Shown here: piece by piece, positions 1-8,793 of the stretch
How the letters are laid out: each line of letters begins with the position of its first letter
Position numbering within the stretch: the stretch's first letter is position 1
Assembly (NCBI RefSeq): GCF_000758685.1
Contig: NZ_CP009286.1
Location: forward strand, 2,262,501-2,326,500
Length of the DNA: 64,000 bases
From: Paenibacillus stellifer
GTDB taxonomy: Bacteria > Bacillota > Bacilli > Paenibacillales > Paenibacillaceae
Direction of reading: 5' to 3'
Notes under the pieces: generated by a model
Told to the model about the DNA's origin: nothing
The model's input: only the letters and a program-made list of their open reading frames with translations
The model's database searches: none
Position numbers and translations under genes: made by a program

Positions 1-1
1 G

Positions 2-478
2 GCGGGAGATGCGGGCAGAGGCTTCGCGGTCGTCGCAGGTGAAATCCGGAAGCTGGCCGAGAGATCGGCGCAGACGGCATCCGGCATCACGGAAATCGTG
101 AGCGGCGTTCATACCTCGGTGGATCAGATGCGCGGAAGCTCAGAGGAGCTGCTGTCCTTCATCGACCAAAATGTGCTCACCGATTACGACAACTTCCTGG
201 AGGTTAGCGAAAAATATACGGACGACGCCGAAATGGTCAGAAATCTGATGGAGGACTTCCAGAGCTCTGCCGGCCACCTGAGCGAGACAGTGTCCGCCAT
301 TACGATCGCCATTAACGAAGTGGCGGCGACGATCTCGGAAAGTGCGGCGGGCGTGCACGACATTGCGGAGCGTACATCTGATATCGTCGAGAAGACCTTC
401 AAAGAGGCCGAAATGGCGGATGAAAATACGGTGAGCGCCAAAGAACTGCAGCGCCTGGTAGAGCAGTTCAAGCTGTAG
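2..478 (+). CDS. Methyl-accepting chemotaxis protein, C-terminal part
   Basis: Only the last ~158 codons are present; the start lies before the window. The opening residues (AGRGFAVVAGEIRKLAERS) are the conserved hairpin-tip region of the cytoplasmic signalling domain of chemoreceptors, which contacts CheA and CheW. The rest is the returning helix, rich in Ala, Glu, Ser and Thr in heptads, ending in VEQFKL. The hairpin-tip match is direct. The ligand and membrane domains cannot be seen, so neither the stimulus nor whether the receptor is membrane-bound can be stated. A terminator follows at once, so this gene ends its transcript. Confidence 0.9.
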   Translation, partial: AGDAGRGFAVVAGEIRKLAERSAQTASGITEIVSGVHTSVDQMRGSSEELLSFIDQNVLTDYDNFLEVSEKYTDDAEMVRNLMEDFQSSAGHLSETVSAITIAINEVAATISESAAGVHDIAERTSDIVEKTFKEAEMADENTVSAKELQRLVEQFKL

Positions 479-491
479 AATGGATTAATAA

Positions 492-532
492 GGGAGGCAC
501 CGGCAGCCGCTGGGGATGCCTCCCCGTTTTTT
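492..532 (+). terminator. Rho-independent terminator after the chemoreceptor
   Basis: The arms GGGAGGCA and TGCCTCCC pair across an 18-base loop region and are followed by CGTTTTTT. It starts 14 bases after the stop codon. Confidence 0.85.
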
Positions 533-619
533 ATGAGCAAATGAAATTATATCTTGCATTTCATTCGTAATGGGTGTATATTCTTAATTACGGTAATTGT
601 TGCCGTGATTACATAATTT

Positions 620-707
<88 letters not shown>

Positions 708-722
708 CCTTAACAAAGAACA

Positions 723-764
723 GGCTCTTGAATTTGTCCATGTGACGATTCAGGAGCTTTTTGC
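723..764 (+). terminator. Terminator-like hairpin after tRNA-Leu
   Basis: A left arm GGCTCTTGAA and a right arm TTCAGGAGC flank a short loop and lead into TTTTTGC, which would end the tRNA transcript. The whole element closely resembles the hairpin at 16896-16936, including the non-stem text AATTTGTCC, so it looks like a dispersed repeat as well as a terminator. Confidence 0.7.
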
Positions 765-1075
765 ATAATGGGGATTTGCAAAGTGTTGCTCATGACCTGT
801 GCCGACGAAATCTTGCACAACTATGGCGAAGATCGTGGAAACGAATTCGACGCATGCCGTGTTTTTGGAGAACGAGCGGAAAATGTTGCGTAACCTCTGG
901 CTGATACGAAAGATATGCTTTTGAGAATCTGGGAGAAGGTAAAGGCTCAGGGAGCTTATTTGGAAATTATTCTCTTCGATACCAGTGATATGCAGCAGAT
1001 GTTCTGGAAAAAAACGTTGAAAGCCGACGTCAAAATTGTGGAGATGGTCGCGCATATGATGAGCGCCGGCCTTAT
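765..1075 (+). other. No intact gene; possible decayed coding remnant
   Basis: About 310 bases without an intact gene. A short frame from the ATG at 833 reads MAKIVETNSTHAVF and stops after ~33 codons. A second frame, open from near 895 to 1075, includes KADVKIVEM. These could be shreds of one frameshifted gene, perhaps the missing front of the molybdopterin subunit that follows, but no family is recognised. I see no promoter or RNA structure here. Confidence 0.35.
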
Positions 1076-2740
1076 ATGATCAAAAAGCTCATTGGCAAGT
1101 ATTTCAAGCTCGATGCCGGGAAAATCGTAGTGACGACACCGTTGGTAGGCGGCGGTTACGGAGGTAAAGTACCGACGCAAATCGAGATCATCGCCTATTT
1201 GGCTTCCAAGGCGGTGAACGGCAAACCGGTAAAAGTATTTAACGAGCGCGAAGAAGATATGATAACTTCCCCGGTTCATATAGGCCTCGAAGCGACTGTC
1301 AAACTGGGATGTACAAAAGACGGCAAATTAAAAGCGGCCAAATTGTTTTATTTGTTCGATTCCGGAGCTTATTCCGATAAAGGAGCAACCATTAGCCGGG
1401 CGGCTGCGGTGAGCTGCACGGGTCCCTATTCCATCGAAAACGTATGGTGCGACTCTCTTTGCGTATATACCAATCATCCTTATGCCACCGCCTTTAGAGG
1501 GTTTGGGCATTCGGAGGTTTTATTCGCATTCGAGAGGACGATGGACATGCTAGCCGACAAGCTCGGGATGGATCCGTTGAAGTTACGGGAAATGAACGCC
1601 ATTCTCCCCGGACATACGACTCCAACGCAAGTTTCTTTGAACACGAGTAATGTGGGAAACTTGCCCGAGTGCATTCGTAAGCTCAAATCCTTGATGAACT
1701 GGGAGGAAGGCAGGGTCATCCCTGTTAACGAGCGAAAGGTTCGAGCCAAAGGAATTTGTTGTATATGGAAAACATCGACAATCGATACAAACGCAAGCTC
1801 TAACGCGATTCTAACGTTTAATCCGGACGGCAGCGTGAACCTGCTGTCCGGCCTAGTCGAGATCGGAACGGGAACCAAAACGGTCCTCGCGCAGCTCGTC
1901 GCGGAGAAGCTGAAAATGGACGTTAGTCAAATCCATGTACGCATGGAAGTGGATACGCAGTCGATGCCGGAGCATTGGAAAACCGTTGCAAGCAGAGGCA
2001 CTTATATGGCCGGCAAAGCTGTTCTGCAAGCTGCCGACGAGCTTATCCGCCAGCTCAAGGAGCTCGCTTCCCGTATACTGATTTGTTCACCCGATGATTT
2101 GGAGCTGGGATTCGGTGAAATTTACATGAAGGACGATCCGACCAAAACATGCAAAATCTCCGACATCGCTTACGGGTTTAAATATCCGAACGGCAACGCG
2201 ATCGGCCGACAGATGATGGCCGCCGGGAGTTATATGTTCAAGCATATGACTCATCTGGACCGTGAGACCGGGGCCGGAAAACCGGGCCCGGAGTGGACGG
2301 TAGGAGCCCAGGGAATCGAGATCGAATACGATACGAGAGACTTTACCTACAAGATCATAAAAGCCTGCTCCGTCATCAATGTAGGAAAAGTATTGAATTT
2401 TAAAGCAGCCGTCGGGCAAGTCATGGGCGCTATGAGCATGGGGCTGGGATTTGCGGGGAGGGAGACTTTTTTATTTGATCGGAACGGCAAAGTGCTGAAT
2501 CCTCAGCTTCGAAATTATGTCCCTCTGCGGTACGGCGAGCACCCGGAGTATATCGTCGAATTTGTGGAAACTCCGCATGTGGACGCCCCGCATGGAGCAC
2601 GAGGCATAGGCGAGCACGGCTTGATCGGCATGCCTGCCGCTCTTGCTAACAGCCTGTCTGTCGCTGCAGGAGTACAACTGAATCAACTCCCCCTTGTTCC
2701 GGAGCTGATCTGGAATACCAAACAACCTGGAGGAATGTGA
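1076..2740 (+). pseudogene. Xanthine dehydrogenase-type molybdopterin subunit, N-terminus missing
   Basis: The product would be the large, molybdenum-cofactor-binding subunit of a xanthine dehydrogenase/CO dehydrogenase-type hydroxylase. The glycine motif GGGYGGK is at residues 25-31, the AFRGFG motif near 142-147 and the catalytic-type Glu in RGIGEHG near 513. The family is normally ~750 residues and the glycine motif lies near residue 200, so ~190 N-terminal residues are gone. The ATG at 1076 has no good ribosome binding site, and the frame is open upstream only to ~989. The stop overlaps the start of the FAD subunit. Large-medium-small order matches E. coli xdhABC. Most likely a non-functional 5'-truncated gene. 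Confidence 0.85.
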
Positions 2741-3588
2741 TGATTCCGTTTGATTTTTCGTACTATAAATCAACAACACCAGAGGATGCCGTGGAGATGT
2801 ACCGGGTTTTGCAGGATCAAGGGAAACAACCGTACTATTACGCAGGCGGTACCGAGCTGATCACATTGGGGAGAATACGTGAAGTCTATACGGAAGCGGT
2901 CATCGATATTAAAGGGATCGTAGAATGTCAATCGCTCGAGCTGGGAAAGGACCGGCTGACGGCCGGGGCGGCGGTATCTCTTGCGCGGCTCCAGGAGTCT
3001 CAATACTTCCCGCTGCTGGGACATGTCATTAGCGAGATCGCCGATCATACAGCGCGCAACAAAATCACGATCGGAGGCAACCTTTTCGGTCATATTTATT
3101 ATCGGGAAGCTGCCCTGCCGCTGCTTATTACGGATACGGACGTCGTGATCGCCGGCAGAAACGGGAGAAGGCGCGCTCCGCTGCACTCCATATTTGACGA
3201 GCGCCCCGTGCTGGAGAAGGGGGAGCTGATGATCCAGTTGACCATCGCCTCCGGCGATCTCAGCCTCCCCGGCTTCACGGTGAAAAAAAGGAGACAGTGG
3301 GATATCGGATATCCGTTGATTACCGTAGCGTCTGTCAAAAAGAACGGGAAAATCCGGGTATCGGTCAGCGGTTTATGCCCCTTCCCATTTCGCGATGAAC
3401 GAATCGAGGACTGCTTGAACGATACGGAACTTGGTTTTTCGGACCGAATCGAACAAGCGATGCGGCATCTGCCGGGGCCTGTCCTGAACGATGTGGAGGG
3501 ATCCCGGGAATACCGGATCTTCGTGTTGAAAAATACCCTGCTGGACGTATTACATGAGCTGGAAGGAAAATCCGATGCACCAGGTTGA
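2740..3588 (+). CDS. Xanthine dehydrogenase-type FAD-binding subunit
   Basis: This 282-residue protein is the medium subunit (CoxM/XdhB type) that passes electrons from the iron-sulfur subunit to FAD. AGGTELI near residue 32 and TIGGNLFGH near 108-116 match the FAD-binding loops of this family, and the length is normal (E. coli XdhB is about 292). I chose the ATG at 2740, overlapping the previous stop, because GGAGG lies six bases upstream; a GTG at 2737 is possible. The frame is intact, but both partner genes are damaged, so the subunit probably has no working complex. Confidence 0.85.
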   Translation: MIPFDFSYYKSTTPEDAVEMYRVLQDQGKQPYYYAGGTELITLGRIREVYTEAVIDIKGIVECQSLELGKDRLTAGAAVSLARLQESQYFPLLGHVISEIADHTARNKITIGGNLFGHIYYREAALPLLITDTDVVIAGRNGRRRAPLHSIFDERPVLEKGELMIQLTIASGDLSLPGFTVKKRRQWDIGYPLITVASVKKNGKIRVSVSGLCPFPFRDERIEDCLNDTELGFSDRIEQAMRHLPGPVLNDVEGSREYRIFVLKNTLLDVLHELEGKSDAPG

Positions 3589-4059
3589 AGTAAACTTGCT
3601 ATCAATGGCGAAATCCGGCCGATCATTGTCAGAAACGCCGATACATTGCTATATATTCTTCGCGAGAAGTTAGGCTTGACCGGAGCCAAGCCGGGCTGTC
3701 TGAACGGAGATTGCGGAGCCTGCACGATTCATGTGGATGGAGCCCCGATGAAATCTTGCCTGATGTTGGCGGTCGAAGCGGAAGGTTGTACAATTACAAC
3801 TGTGGAGGGTTTAAACTATACGGCATTGCAAGCTCAATTCGTCGATAAATTTGCATTTCAGTGCGGATATTGTACGCCCGGTTTCATTATGAATGCCGAC
3901 GCGTTAATTGCCAAACATCCCGATGCCGAAGATAAAGTCATCACGGAATGGCTTGATTCGAACATATGCCGCTGTACGGGGTACAAGGAAATTGAGGAAG
4001 CGGTAAAAACAGCGATGGCGATTGCCCGCTCGGCTTCGAATGCTTCACAATCGCTGTAA
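3575..4059 (+). pseudogene. Xanthine dehydrogenase-type [2Fe-2S] subunit, frameshifted
   Basis: The small subunit carries two [2Fe-2S] clusters; the plant-type set (GCLNGDCGACTIHVDG, then a later Cys) and the helical-domain set (CGYCTPG, then CRCTGY) are all present. The natural start is the ATG at 3575, overlapping the FAD subunit, and reads MHQVEVN. The family sequence then continues as AINGEIRPIIVRNADTLLYIL in another frame from 3598, so one base is missing near 3595-3600. Without that base a normal ~160-residue protein would result. No good internal start restores the N-terminal cluster fold. A sequencing error is the alternative, but the neighbouring truncation favours real decay. Confidence 0.8.
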
Positions 4060-4644
4060 AGCCTTCCCCGAGAAGACTTCATCCATTTCCGTCTGTAATC
4101 TCGTCGTTATATCGTGCTGTTCCACAGAGGTTAATGTATCCTTGATATAGCCGAACAAATAGTTGTCCAAATCGAAAGATTTCAGCCGGCATCGGGTATG
4201 AAACATGAGGTGCTCAACGATATTTACATCGGTCATGGTACAGTTGTAGAAGATGATCCGATATATACTGCCTGATGGAGCTGATAATATGACTTTTATC
4301 CAGTTGCATAACAACCGATTCGGGAACAAGCCCGGAAGAGTCATTTCCAGTTACGAAGGCACTTCAATAACCGGTCCTTCGGAAACAAGCATCGTCACGC
4401 TAGCTCCTTGAGGTACGTAGTCTTGCTTTGCAATGTTCACTACTTTCGCACCAATGATATCGGATACCGTCCGTAAAATGTTCGTCAGACGTTCAGCATT
4501 GTACTGCTCGTCGATATATCCGATATAAGTTTCACGCTCGGCCCGGGTTTTCGTGTAACAGATGTCGTACATCTTGAAACTTAGCGATTTGGTTAGATTG
4601 TTAAAGCTCTGTAATTGGATAAATTGGATAAATTGGATAACCAT
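4045..4644 (-). pseudogene. speD: S-adenosylmethionine decarboxylase proenzyme, internally deleted
   Basis: SpeD makes decarboxylated SAM for spermidine synthesis and must self-cleave at a Ser to form its pyruvoyl group. The front (4351-4644) matches the long E. coli-type enzyme: [15 protein letters not shown], and [17 protein letters not shown]. It runs into an in-frame stop at 4351-4353. The same frame resumes and from about 4220 matches the C-terminus (MFHTRCRLKSFDLDNYLFG). About 100 residues of the ~264 expected, including the Lys-Ser-His cleavage site, are absent. The start is also altered by a triple 9-bp repeat. The product cannot be active. Confidence 0.85.
4613..4639. repeat. Three tandem copies of a 9-bp unit
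   Basis: AATTGGATA is repeated three times without change. The repeat lies in the first codons of the decayed speD (minus strand) and encodes the odd opening IQFIQFIQL in place of the usual family N-terminus, so it probably arose by slippage. Confidence 0.85.
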
Positions 4645-4667
4645 TCTAATCTACTCCTTATTTGAAA

Positions 4668-5387
4668 TCAATGAAGCATTGGTGGAACTGGGCCATGGGA
4701 GTGAAGTGAGATATGCAATTCGAGCTGATCGTTAATCGAAGCAAAAAAGATATCCTTCACGCTTGCCCCCTTTGCCTTTAGCTGAGTTTCAAGCCACTGC
4801 ATGTCTTTTTTCATATAGGCAAGCACCTCTTTTAATACATTTCCATCCACGATTAACGGATAGGCCAGTCCGCTGTAGCTTTTCGCCACGCCCAGATCTT
4901 CCGCAGTTACGGCTGTCTTTGACGCTTTTTTGTACAAGGTCAATTTCCCGTTCGCTTCGAGAACGGCAAGCTCAACCTCATCCAGATTAAATACGTCTTT
5001 TTCCCGAATCATCTGAATAACGTTGTCGACCGAATATCGAACCTTTTGAAGGTTTCGTTTGATGATATGACCCTGATGGACGACAACGGTCGGTTCGAAC
5101 GTAATCCACTTTCCGAATGTCCTCCATTTGATAGCTAGAGTGGAAACGGCGCGCTGCAAGAGGCCAATTACTACGATGGCATAAGCTGTATGCAGATGCT
5201 CGATTTTCGGATCGGCAATATCTGCCCCCACTACGGCACCCAACGCGAGAATGACAAGAAAATCGAACACCGGTAATTCGCCGATGGAACGTTTCCCCAT
5301 ATACAAGGCGATCAGTAACAAGAGAGGGAATATCGTGGCGATTCGTCCTGTTACAAGCAGAAGTTCTTTTACTGTCTCCAATAACAT
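4668..5387 (-). CDS. DUF421 family membrane protein
   Basis: A 239-residue protein of the DUF421 (YetF/YrbG/YdfS-like) family. Three hydrophobic segments lie in the first ~90 residues, with MGKRSIGELPVFDFLVILALG matching the family signature (a G-x-R-S/T-I motif followed by a D-F helix). A soluble alpha/beta domain follows, with GHIIKRNLQKVRYSVDNVIQMIR typical of the DUF421 C-terminal half. The start ATG has GGGAGG in front of it. The family is often found with sporulation or general stress genes, but its molecular role is unknown. A second DUF421 gene lies directly upstream on the same strand. Confidence 0.85.
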   Translation of the reverse strand: MLLETVKELLLVTGRIATIFPLLLLIALYMGKRSIGELPVFDFLVILALGAVVGADIADPKIEHLHTAYAIVVIGLLQRAVSTLAIKWRTFGKWITFEPTVVVHQGHIIKRNLQKVRYSVDNVIQMIREKDVFNLDEVELAVLEANGKLTLYKKASKTAVTAEDLGVAKSYSGLAYPLIVDGNVLKEVLAYMKKDMQWLETQLKAKGASVKDIFFASINDQLELHISLHSHGPVPPMLH

Positions 5388-5465
5388 CCCTGCCTCCCTG
5401 GTTATCGTATGAGCTTCCTATCTCATCCACATGGCAAAGAAAGACCTACGACTCACTAGAAATTC

Positions 5466-6041
5466 TTACTGCAATTTGGGGTCGATTGGGGTCGCATGGT
5501 GGTTTGTTTTTGATTCCTGAAATAAGCTACTCTGTTCCATTGCTATTCCTGATTTTAAATCAAGTATGCGCTCCAATTCTCCAATCGTTACAGGCTTGGC
5601 ATGCCGCATTAACTCGTAACCCATCTGACCATTGGGTTCCAGTGTAGCGAATTTGACATCGCTCAAATTAGAAATTCCATTTTGCCGGAGCCGCATTTCT
5701 AACATATCCACTGTGATTCGAAGGGAACGTAAATTTTTAGGTATGATTTGTCCATTTTCGATGATGATTTTAGAACGACCGCTCATGAGATTCTCTAACC
5801 AATCAAATTTCAGTTGCAAATATTCAATGATTAGCAGAGAGACAATAAAGATCGCAGCGGAGCCAATTGCTTTCCAAAGCTCATTGTTGGCAATCGGTTG
5901 AACAATGGTTGTACCGATTGAGATCATGATTACAGTTGTAGCGACGCTCATTTGAGAAATTGATTTTCTCCCCGAAACACGAAGAAGTATCATTCCGGCA
6001 ATGACCAAGAAGGCTGATTTCCAAATCCAAGCCAAATCCAA
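5466..6041 (-). CDS. DUF421 family membrane protein, start disrupted by a duplication
   Basis: The 191-residue frame is a second DUF421 protein: RVSGRKSISQMSVATTVIMISIG matches the family signature, helices follow, and the soluble part reads NGQIIPKNLRSLRITVDMLEMRLRQ. The best ribosome binding site (GGGAGG, 6060-6065) serves an ATG at 6052, but that ATG is out of frame because an 11-bp unit is duplicated at 6023-6044. Removing one copy gives MDMAWIWKSAFLV in frame. The frame as it stands would need a TTG at 6041, ~19 bases from the ribosome binding site. The gene is therefore probably translated poorly or not at all. Confidence 0.7.
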   Translation of the reverse strand: MDLAWIWKSAFLVIAGMILLRVSGRKSISQMSVATTVIMISIGTTIVQPIANNELWKAIGSAAIFIVSLLIIEYLQLKFDWLENLMSGRSKIIIENGQIIPKNLRSLRITVDMLEMRLRQNGISNLSDVKFATLEPNGQMGYELMRHAKPVTIGELERILDLKSGIAMEQSSLFQESKTNHHATPIDPKLQ

Positions 6042-6044
6042 GCC
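6023..6044. repeat. 11-bp tandem duplication over a gene start
   Basis: AAATCCAAGCC occurs twice back to back on the plus strand (6023-6033 and 6034-6044). It lies between the start codon and the body of the minus-strand DUF421 gene and shifts its frame. Confidence 0.9.
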
Positions 6045-6243
6045 ATATCCATTTAGTAACCTCCCTATTTAGAATATCCAGAATTAGGGTAAGTACTTTT
6101 GTCCGGATTTATTCATCCTAATATTAATAACGAGAGCCCAATAAATGGTCGAGCCTGCCGGATAGTTGGTAGCCAACTAAACTGGGCACGAAAAAACAAA
6201 AAACAAAATCAGTCTGCCGCTGGTACCGTCACTTTGTAAAAAA

Positions 6244-6263
6244 CCTCCAGATGGAGGGCTTTT
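6244..6263 (+). terminator. Short terminator hairpin at a group II intron insertion site
   Basis: CCTCC and GGAGG pair over a four-base loop and are followed by GCTTTT. The intron fragment begins eight bases further on. Insertion just after a terminator hairpin is the known habit of class C group II introns. Confidence 0.65.
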
Positions 6264-6271
6264 ACATCTTA

Positions 6272-6556
6272 GTGCGCCTGGCATGGGCGTCATCTCTAGG
6301 GTGAAAGTCCCGAAAGGGGGCCGGCGAGCGCCTAGCGTTAGCCAAAAGCAAGGGCGTCCGTCGCGAGGCGGAGTCGGGAGGAAGCTGGAGGCAAACGCTC
6401 GACCCAAGGTACACGAACCTAATTGAGGCTGTATGAGCCGGATGAGTCTGCCAAACAAGACGAAGTTCCCAAGCCGCCAAGGGCTCATACAGTACGGTGT
6501 CCGTGCTTCCGGCTGAAGAGGAGACGGCTGTGGAACGAGGCTAGGCGGACCAGCCA
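6272..6556 (+). mobile_element. Group II intron, 5' fragment (domain I only)
   Basis: The fragment starts with GTGCGCCTGGCATGGG, the typical 5' end of bacterial group II introns. It goes on with GGGTGAAAGTCCC, an ACACGAACCTAA block, GAGGCTGT and GAGCCGGATGAGTCTG, all familiar from domain I. There is no reverse transcriptase gene and no domain V or VI, so the element is a dead 5' remnant. The 3' edge is approximate: from about 6557 the sequence belongs to a transposase remnant on the other strand. The position behind a terminator hairpin suggests class C (bacterial IIC). Confidence 0.8.
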
Positions 6557-6892
6557 CTGGACGTGGCCAAGCTCATCGCCGCCACCACGCTGCCGGACAT
6601 ATCGCCGCCTGTAGCGGGCCTTTGTATGCGTCGCATCGACAATGAGAGCACTCTTTTCAAGATCCCTTGCTGGAGGGCCAGCTCAACCGACTTGCCGATA
6701 AGCAAATCCAGCACATTCAGATCTTTCAGCCGAAGTTTGCGGAACTTGGTGAGCGAAGAGGGATCGATGACCGGCTCTCCGGCGCCATCTTAAGCAAGTA
6801 CTTGAAGGACATGTCTTGCGTGAGCACTCAACGATGTCCACATCCGACAGATCGAAAATGGCTTTCAGAAGCAAATATTTGAACATTCGCAC
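6557..6892 (-). pseudogene. IS1182-family transposase, N-terminal fragment with frameshifts
   Basis: Read on the minus strand from 6892, MFKYLLLKAIFDLSDVDIVE matches the front of IS1182-type transposases. The next stretch matches only in other frames, and from ~6665 the sequence KSALIVDATHTKARYRR appears, the first conserved Asp block of that family. Only ~110 of ~450 residues remain and at least two frame changes are needed, so it is inactive. I see no clear terminal inverted repeats. It abuts the intron fragment, so one insertion or deletion probably truncated both. Confidence 0.8.
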
Positions 6893-6984
6893 CGGAAATC
6901 ACCGCTTGAAATCTTACATGGTCAACCCGTGCATGATAGTTTATATTATTAACAATAAAGCTTCAGACACGGGGGTAGAAAGTA

Positions 6985-8754
6985 ATGCAGCTGAAAGACA
7001 TTCAGGTGACGATCCAGCAGATCGGTGTCGCGATTTCATCCGTTTTAAAACTGGAAGTGGAAATAGCCGATCACGAGCTGTATCGCATTGCAGGAACGGG
7101 GGCCGTCAAGTCAGGTATCTGGCAAAAAATGAGCAACGAGGATTTCGTTTACAGGGAATGCTTAAATACGGGCAAGCCGGTCATTGTCGATCGTCCGGGT
7201 TATCACAAGCTATGCGGTCCTTGCATGCATTACCGGAACTGTAAGGAGCACGGTGAGGTGTGCTGCCCAATATTGCTGGACGGGAGAGTGCTAGGCGTTA
7301 TCGGCTTAATCGCTTTCACGAACGAACAACGCGACCGGCTGTTTACCGATCTTGAGGCAAAAATCGAGTTTTTGGATAAAATGGCGGAGCTAATTGCCAC
7401 TAAGATGAAGGAAACGGAGCTGCTGGAGGAGCAGCTGTTGGCCGAACGGAAAATGTCTACGCTGATCGGTTACATTGACAATGGCGTCATACTGATCGAC
7501 CCCGCAGGCGAATGCACGTATTTGAATCAGGCAGCGAGCAGGCTGCTGGAACTTCCGGACGGGCAATTGCCGGACATATCCGTCGTCGAGCAATGCCTCA
7601 CTCCTTTTATCAGGGACGAAACGGCGTCCAGGATGAAGCGGATTACGGATTCATCAGAATCCGATGGGAAGCTTGCGGTCGTGAAGACCGGAGGGAAATA
7701 TATTCATCTGTTTTTGACCTACCATCCTTTTCATGAAGGGGGCGAAGGCCAGCAGGACGGCGTACTCGTCATCGCGGATCCGAAGCGAATGGCCGACGTG
7801 GCTATGAAATATTCGGAAGAAAGCCATAAAGGCTTCGATACGATTATCGGGAATCATCCGCTGATCGAGTCGCTGAAGGACTTGCTGCGCAAAACGGCCA
7901 ATAGCTACTCCCCGATTTTGCTTCAAGGGGAAAACGGCACGGGAAAGGAATTTATAGCGGAATCGATCCATCGCTACAGCAAACGGAAGGATGCGCCATA
8001 TCTCACTGTTAACTGCGCCGTGCTGACCGAAAAGGTACTGCATCACCGGTTGTTCGGCGACGAGTTGCAAAATGGCATCGTGGCCGAAGCCAACGGAGGT
8101 GTCCTGTTTCTGGACGATATTCACGAAATGCCGATGTCGATCCAGCTCAAGCTACTGCATCTGCTGGAGGAGAAGGTCTTGTGGCTGTCAGGGAACGCAA
8201 AGCCGGCGCCGCTTAACGTGCGCCTGATCGCGGCGACCGACAAAGAGCTGGACAAGCTCGTCGGCAAAGGCTTGTTTCGCCGGGACCTTTATTACAAGAT
8301 TAGCGTCATCCCGATTGATGTGCCTCCGCTGCGCGCCAGAAAGCAGGATATTTTGTTGCTGGCGAACCATTTCCTCCAGGAACACAGCCAGGCTAACCGC
8401 AAGCATATCCGCACGCTTAGCGAGGACGTAAAAGCGATTTTGCTGTCCTACCACTGGCCGGGCAATATACGCGAGCTGTCGAACATTATAGAATACGCGG
8501 TTAACTTTTCGAACGCGACGACGATCGGGAAAGAGCATTTGCCGGCTTCGATGCGCAACATTGAGCTGACAACAGGCGCCGTTCAACCGACTGACTTTAC
8601 TTATAATTTGCGTACTCTGGAGCGGGATACGATTCAGCGTGCGCTGGCCAACGTTCAGGAGCGTGGAGAGCCAAAGGAGAACGCGGCCAAGTGGCTCGGG
8701 ATCAGCCGGGCGACTTTATTCCGCAAGCTTCAGCAGTATGATCTGAATGGCTAG
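6985..8754 (+). CDS. YgeV-like AAA+ transcriptional activator without a GAFTGA loop
   Basis: A 589-residue regulator close in length and layout to E. coli YgeV (~592). The N-terminal sensor domain (SSVLKLEVEIADHELYRIAG) has a cysteine cluster C-x2-C-x6-C near residues 76-86 that could bind metal. A PAS-like segment follows (~150-265), then an AAA+ domain with Walker A GENGTGKE (315-322), Walker B VLFLDD (373-378) and the Arg-finger segment LFRRDLYYKISVIP. A Fis-type HTH ends the protein (~565-587, GISRATLFRKL). Between LFG (356-358) and Walker B only ~14 residues remain where YgeV has ~24; the missing part is the GAFTGA loop that contacts sigma-54. It probably activates a sigma-A promoter instead, as TyrR does. 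The likely target is the operon just downstream. Confidence 0.88.
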   Translation: MQLKDIQVTIQQIGVAISSVLKLEVEIADHELYRIAGTGAVKSGIWQKMSNEDFVYRECLNTGKPVIVDRPGYHKLCGPCMHYRNCKEHGEVCCPILLDGRVLGVIGLIAFTNEQRDRLFTDLEAKIEFLDKMAELIATKMKETELLEEQLLAERKMSTLIGYIDNGVILIDPAGECTYLNQAASRLLELPDGQLPDISVVEQCLTPFIRDETASRMKRITDSSESDGKLAVVKTGGKYIHLFLTYHPFHEGGEGQQDGVLVIADPKRMADVAMKYSEESHKGFDTIIGNHPLIESLKDLLRKTANSYSPILLQGENGTGKEFIAESIHRYSKRKDAPYLTVNCAVLTEKVLHHRLFGDELQNGIVAEANGGVLFLDDIHEMPMSIQLKLLHLLEEKVLWLSGNAKPAPLNVRLIAATDKELDKLVGKGLFRRDLYYKISVIPIDVPPLRARKQDILLLANHFLQEHSQANRKHIRTLSEDVKAILLSYHWPGNIRELSNIIEYAVNFSNATTIGKEHLPASMRNIELTTGAVQPTDFTYNLRTLERDTIQRALANVQERGEPKENAAKWLGISRATLFRKLQQYDLNG

Positions 8755-8793
8755 GCGGGTATTGGCGATACACAATAACACATTATTCTTATG

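Noticed and set aside
6900..6945. A -24/-12-like site (GG-N9-GC) before the regulator gene
   Set aside because: The spacing is one base short and the flanks do not match TGGCAC or TTGC.
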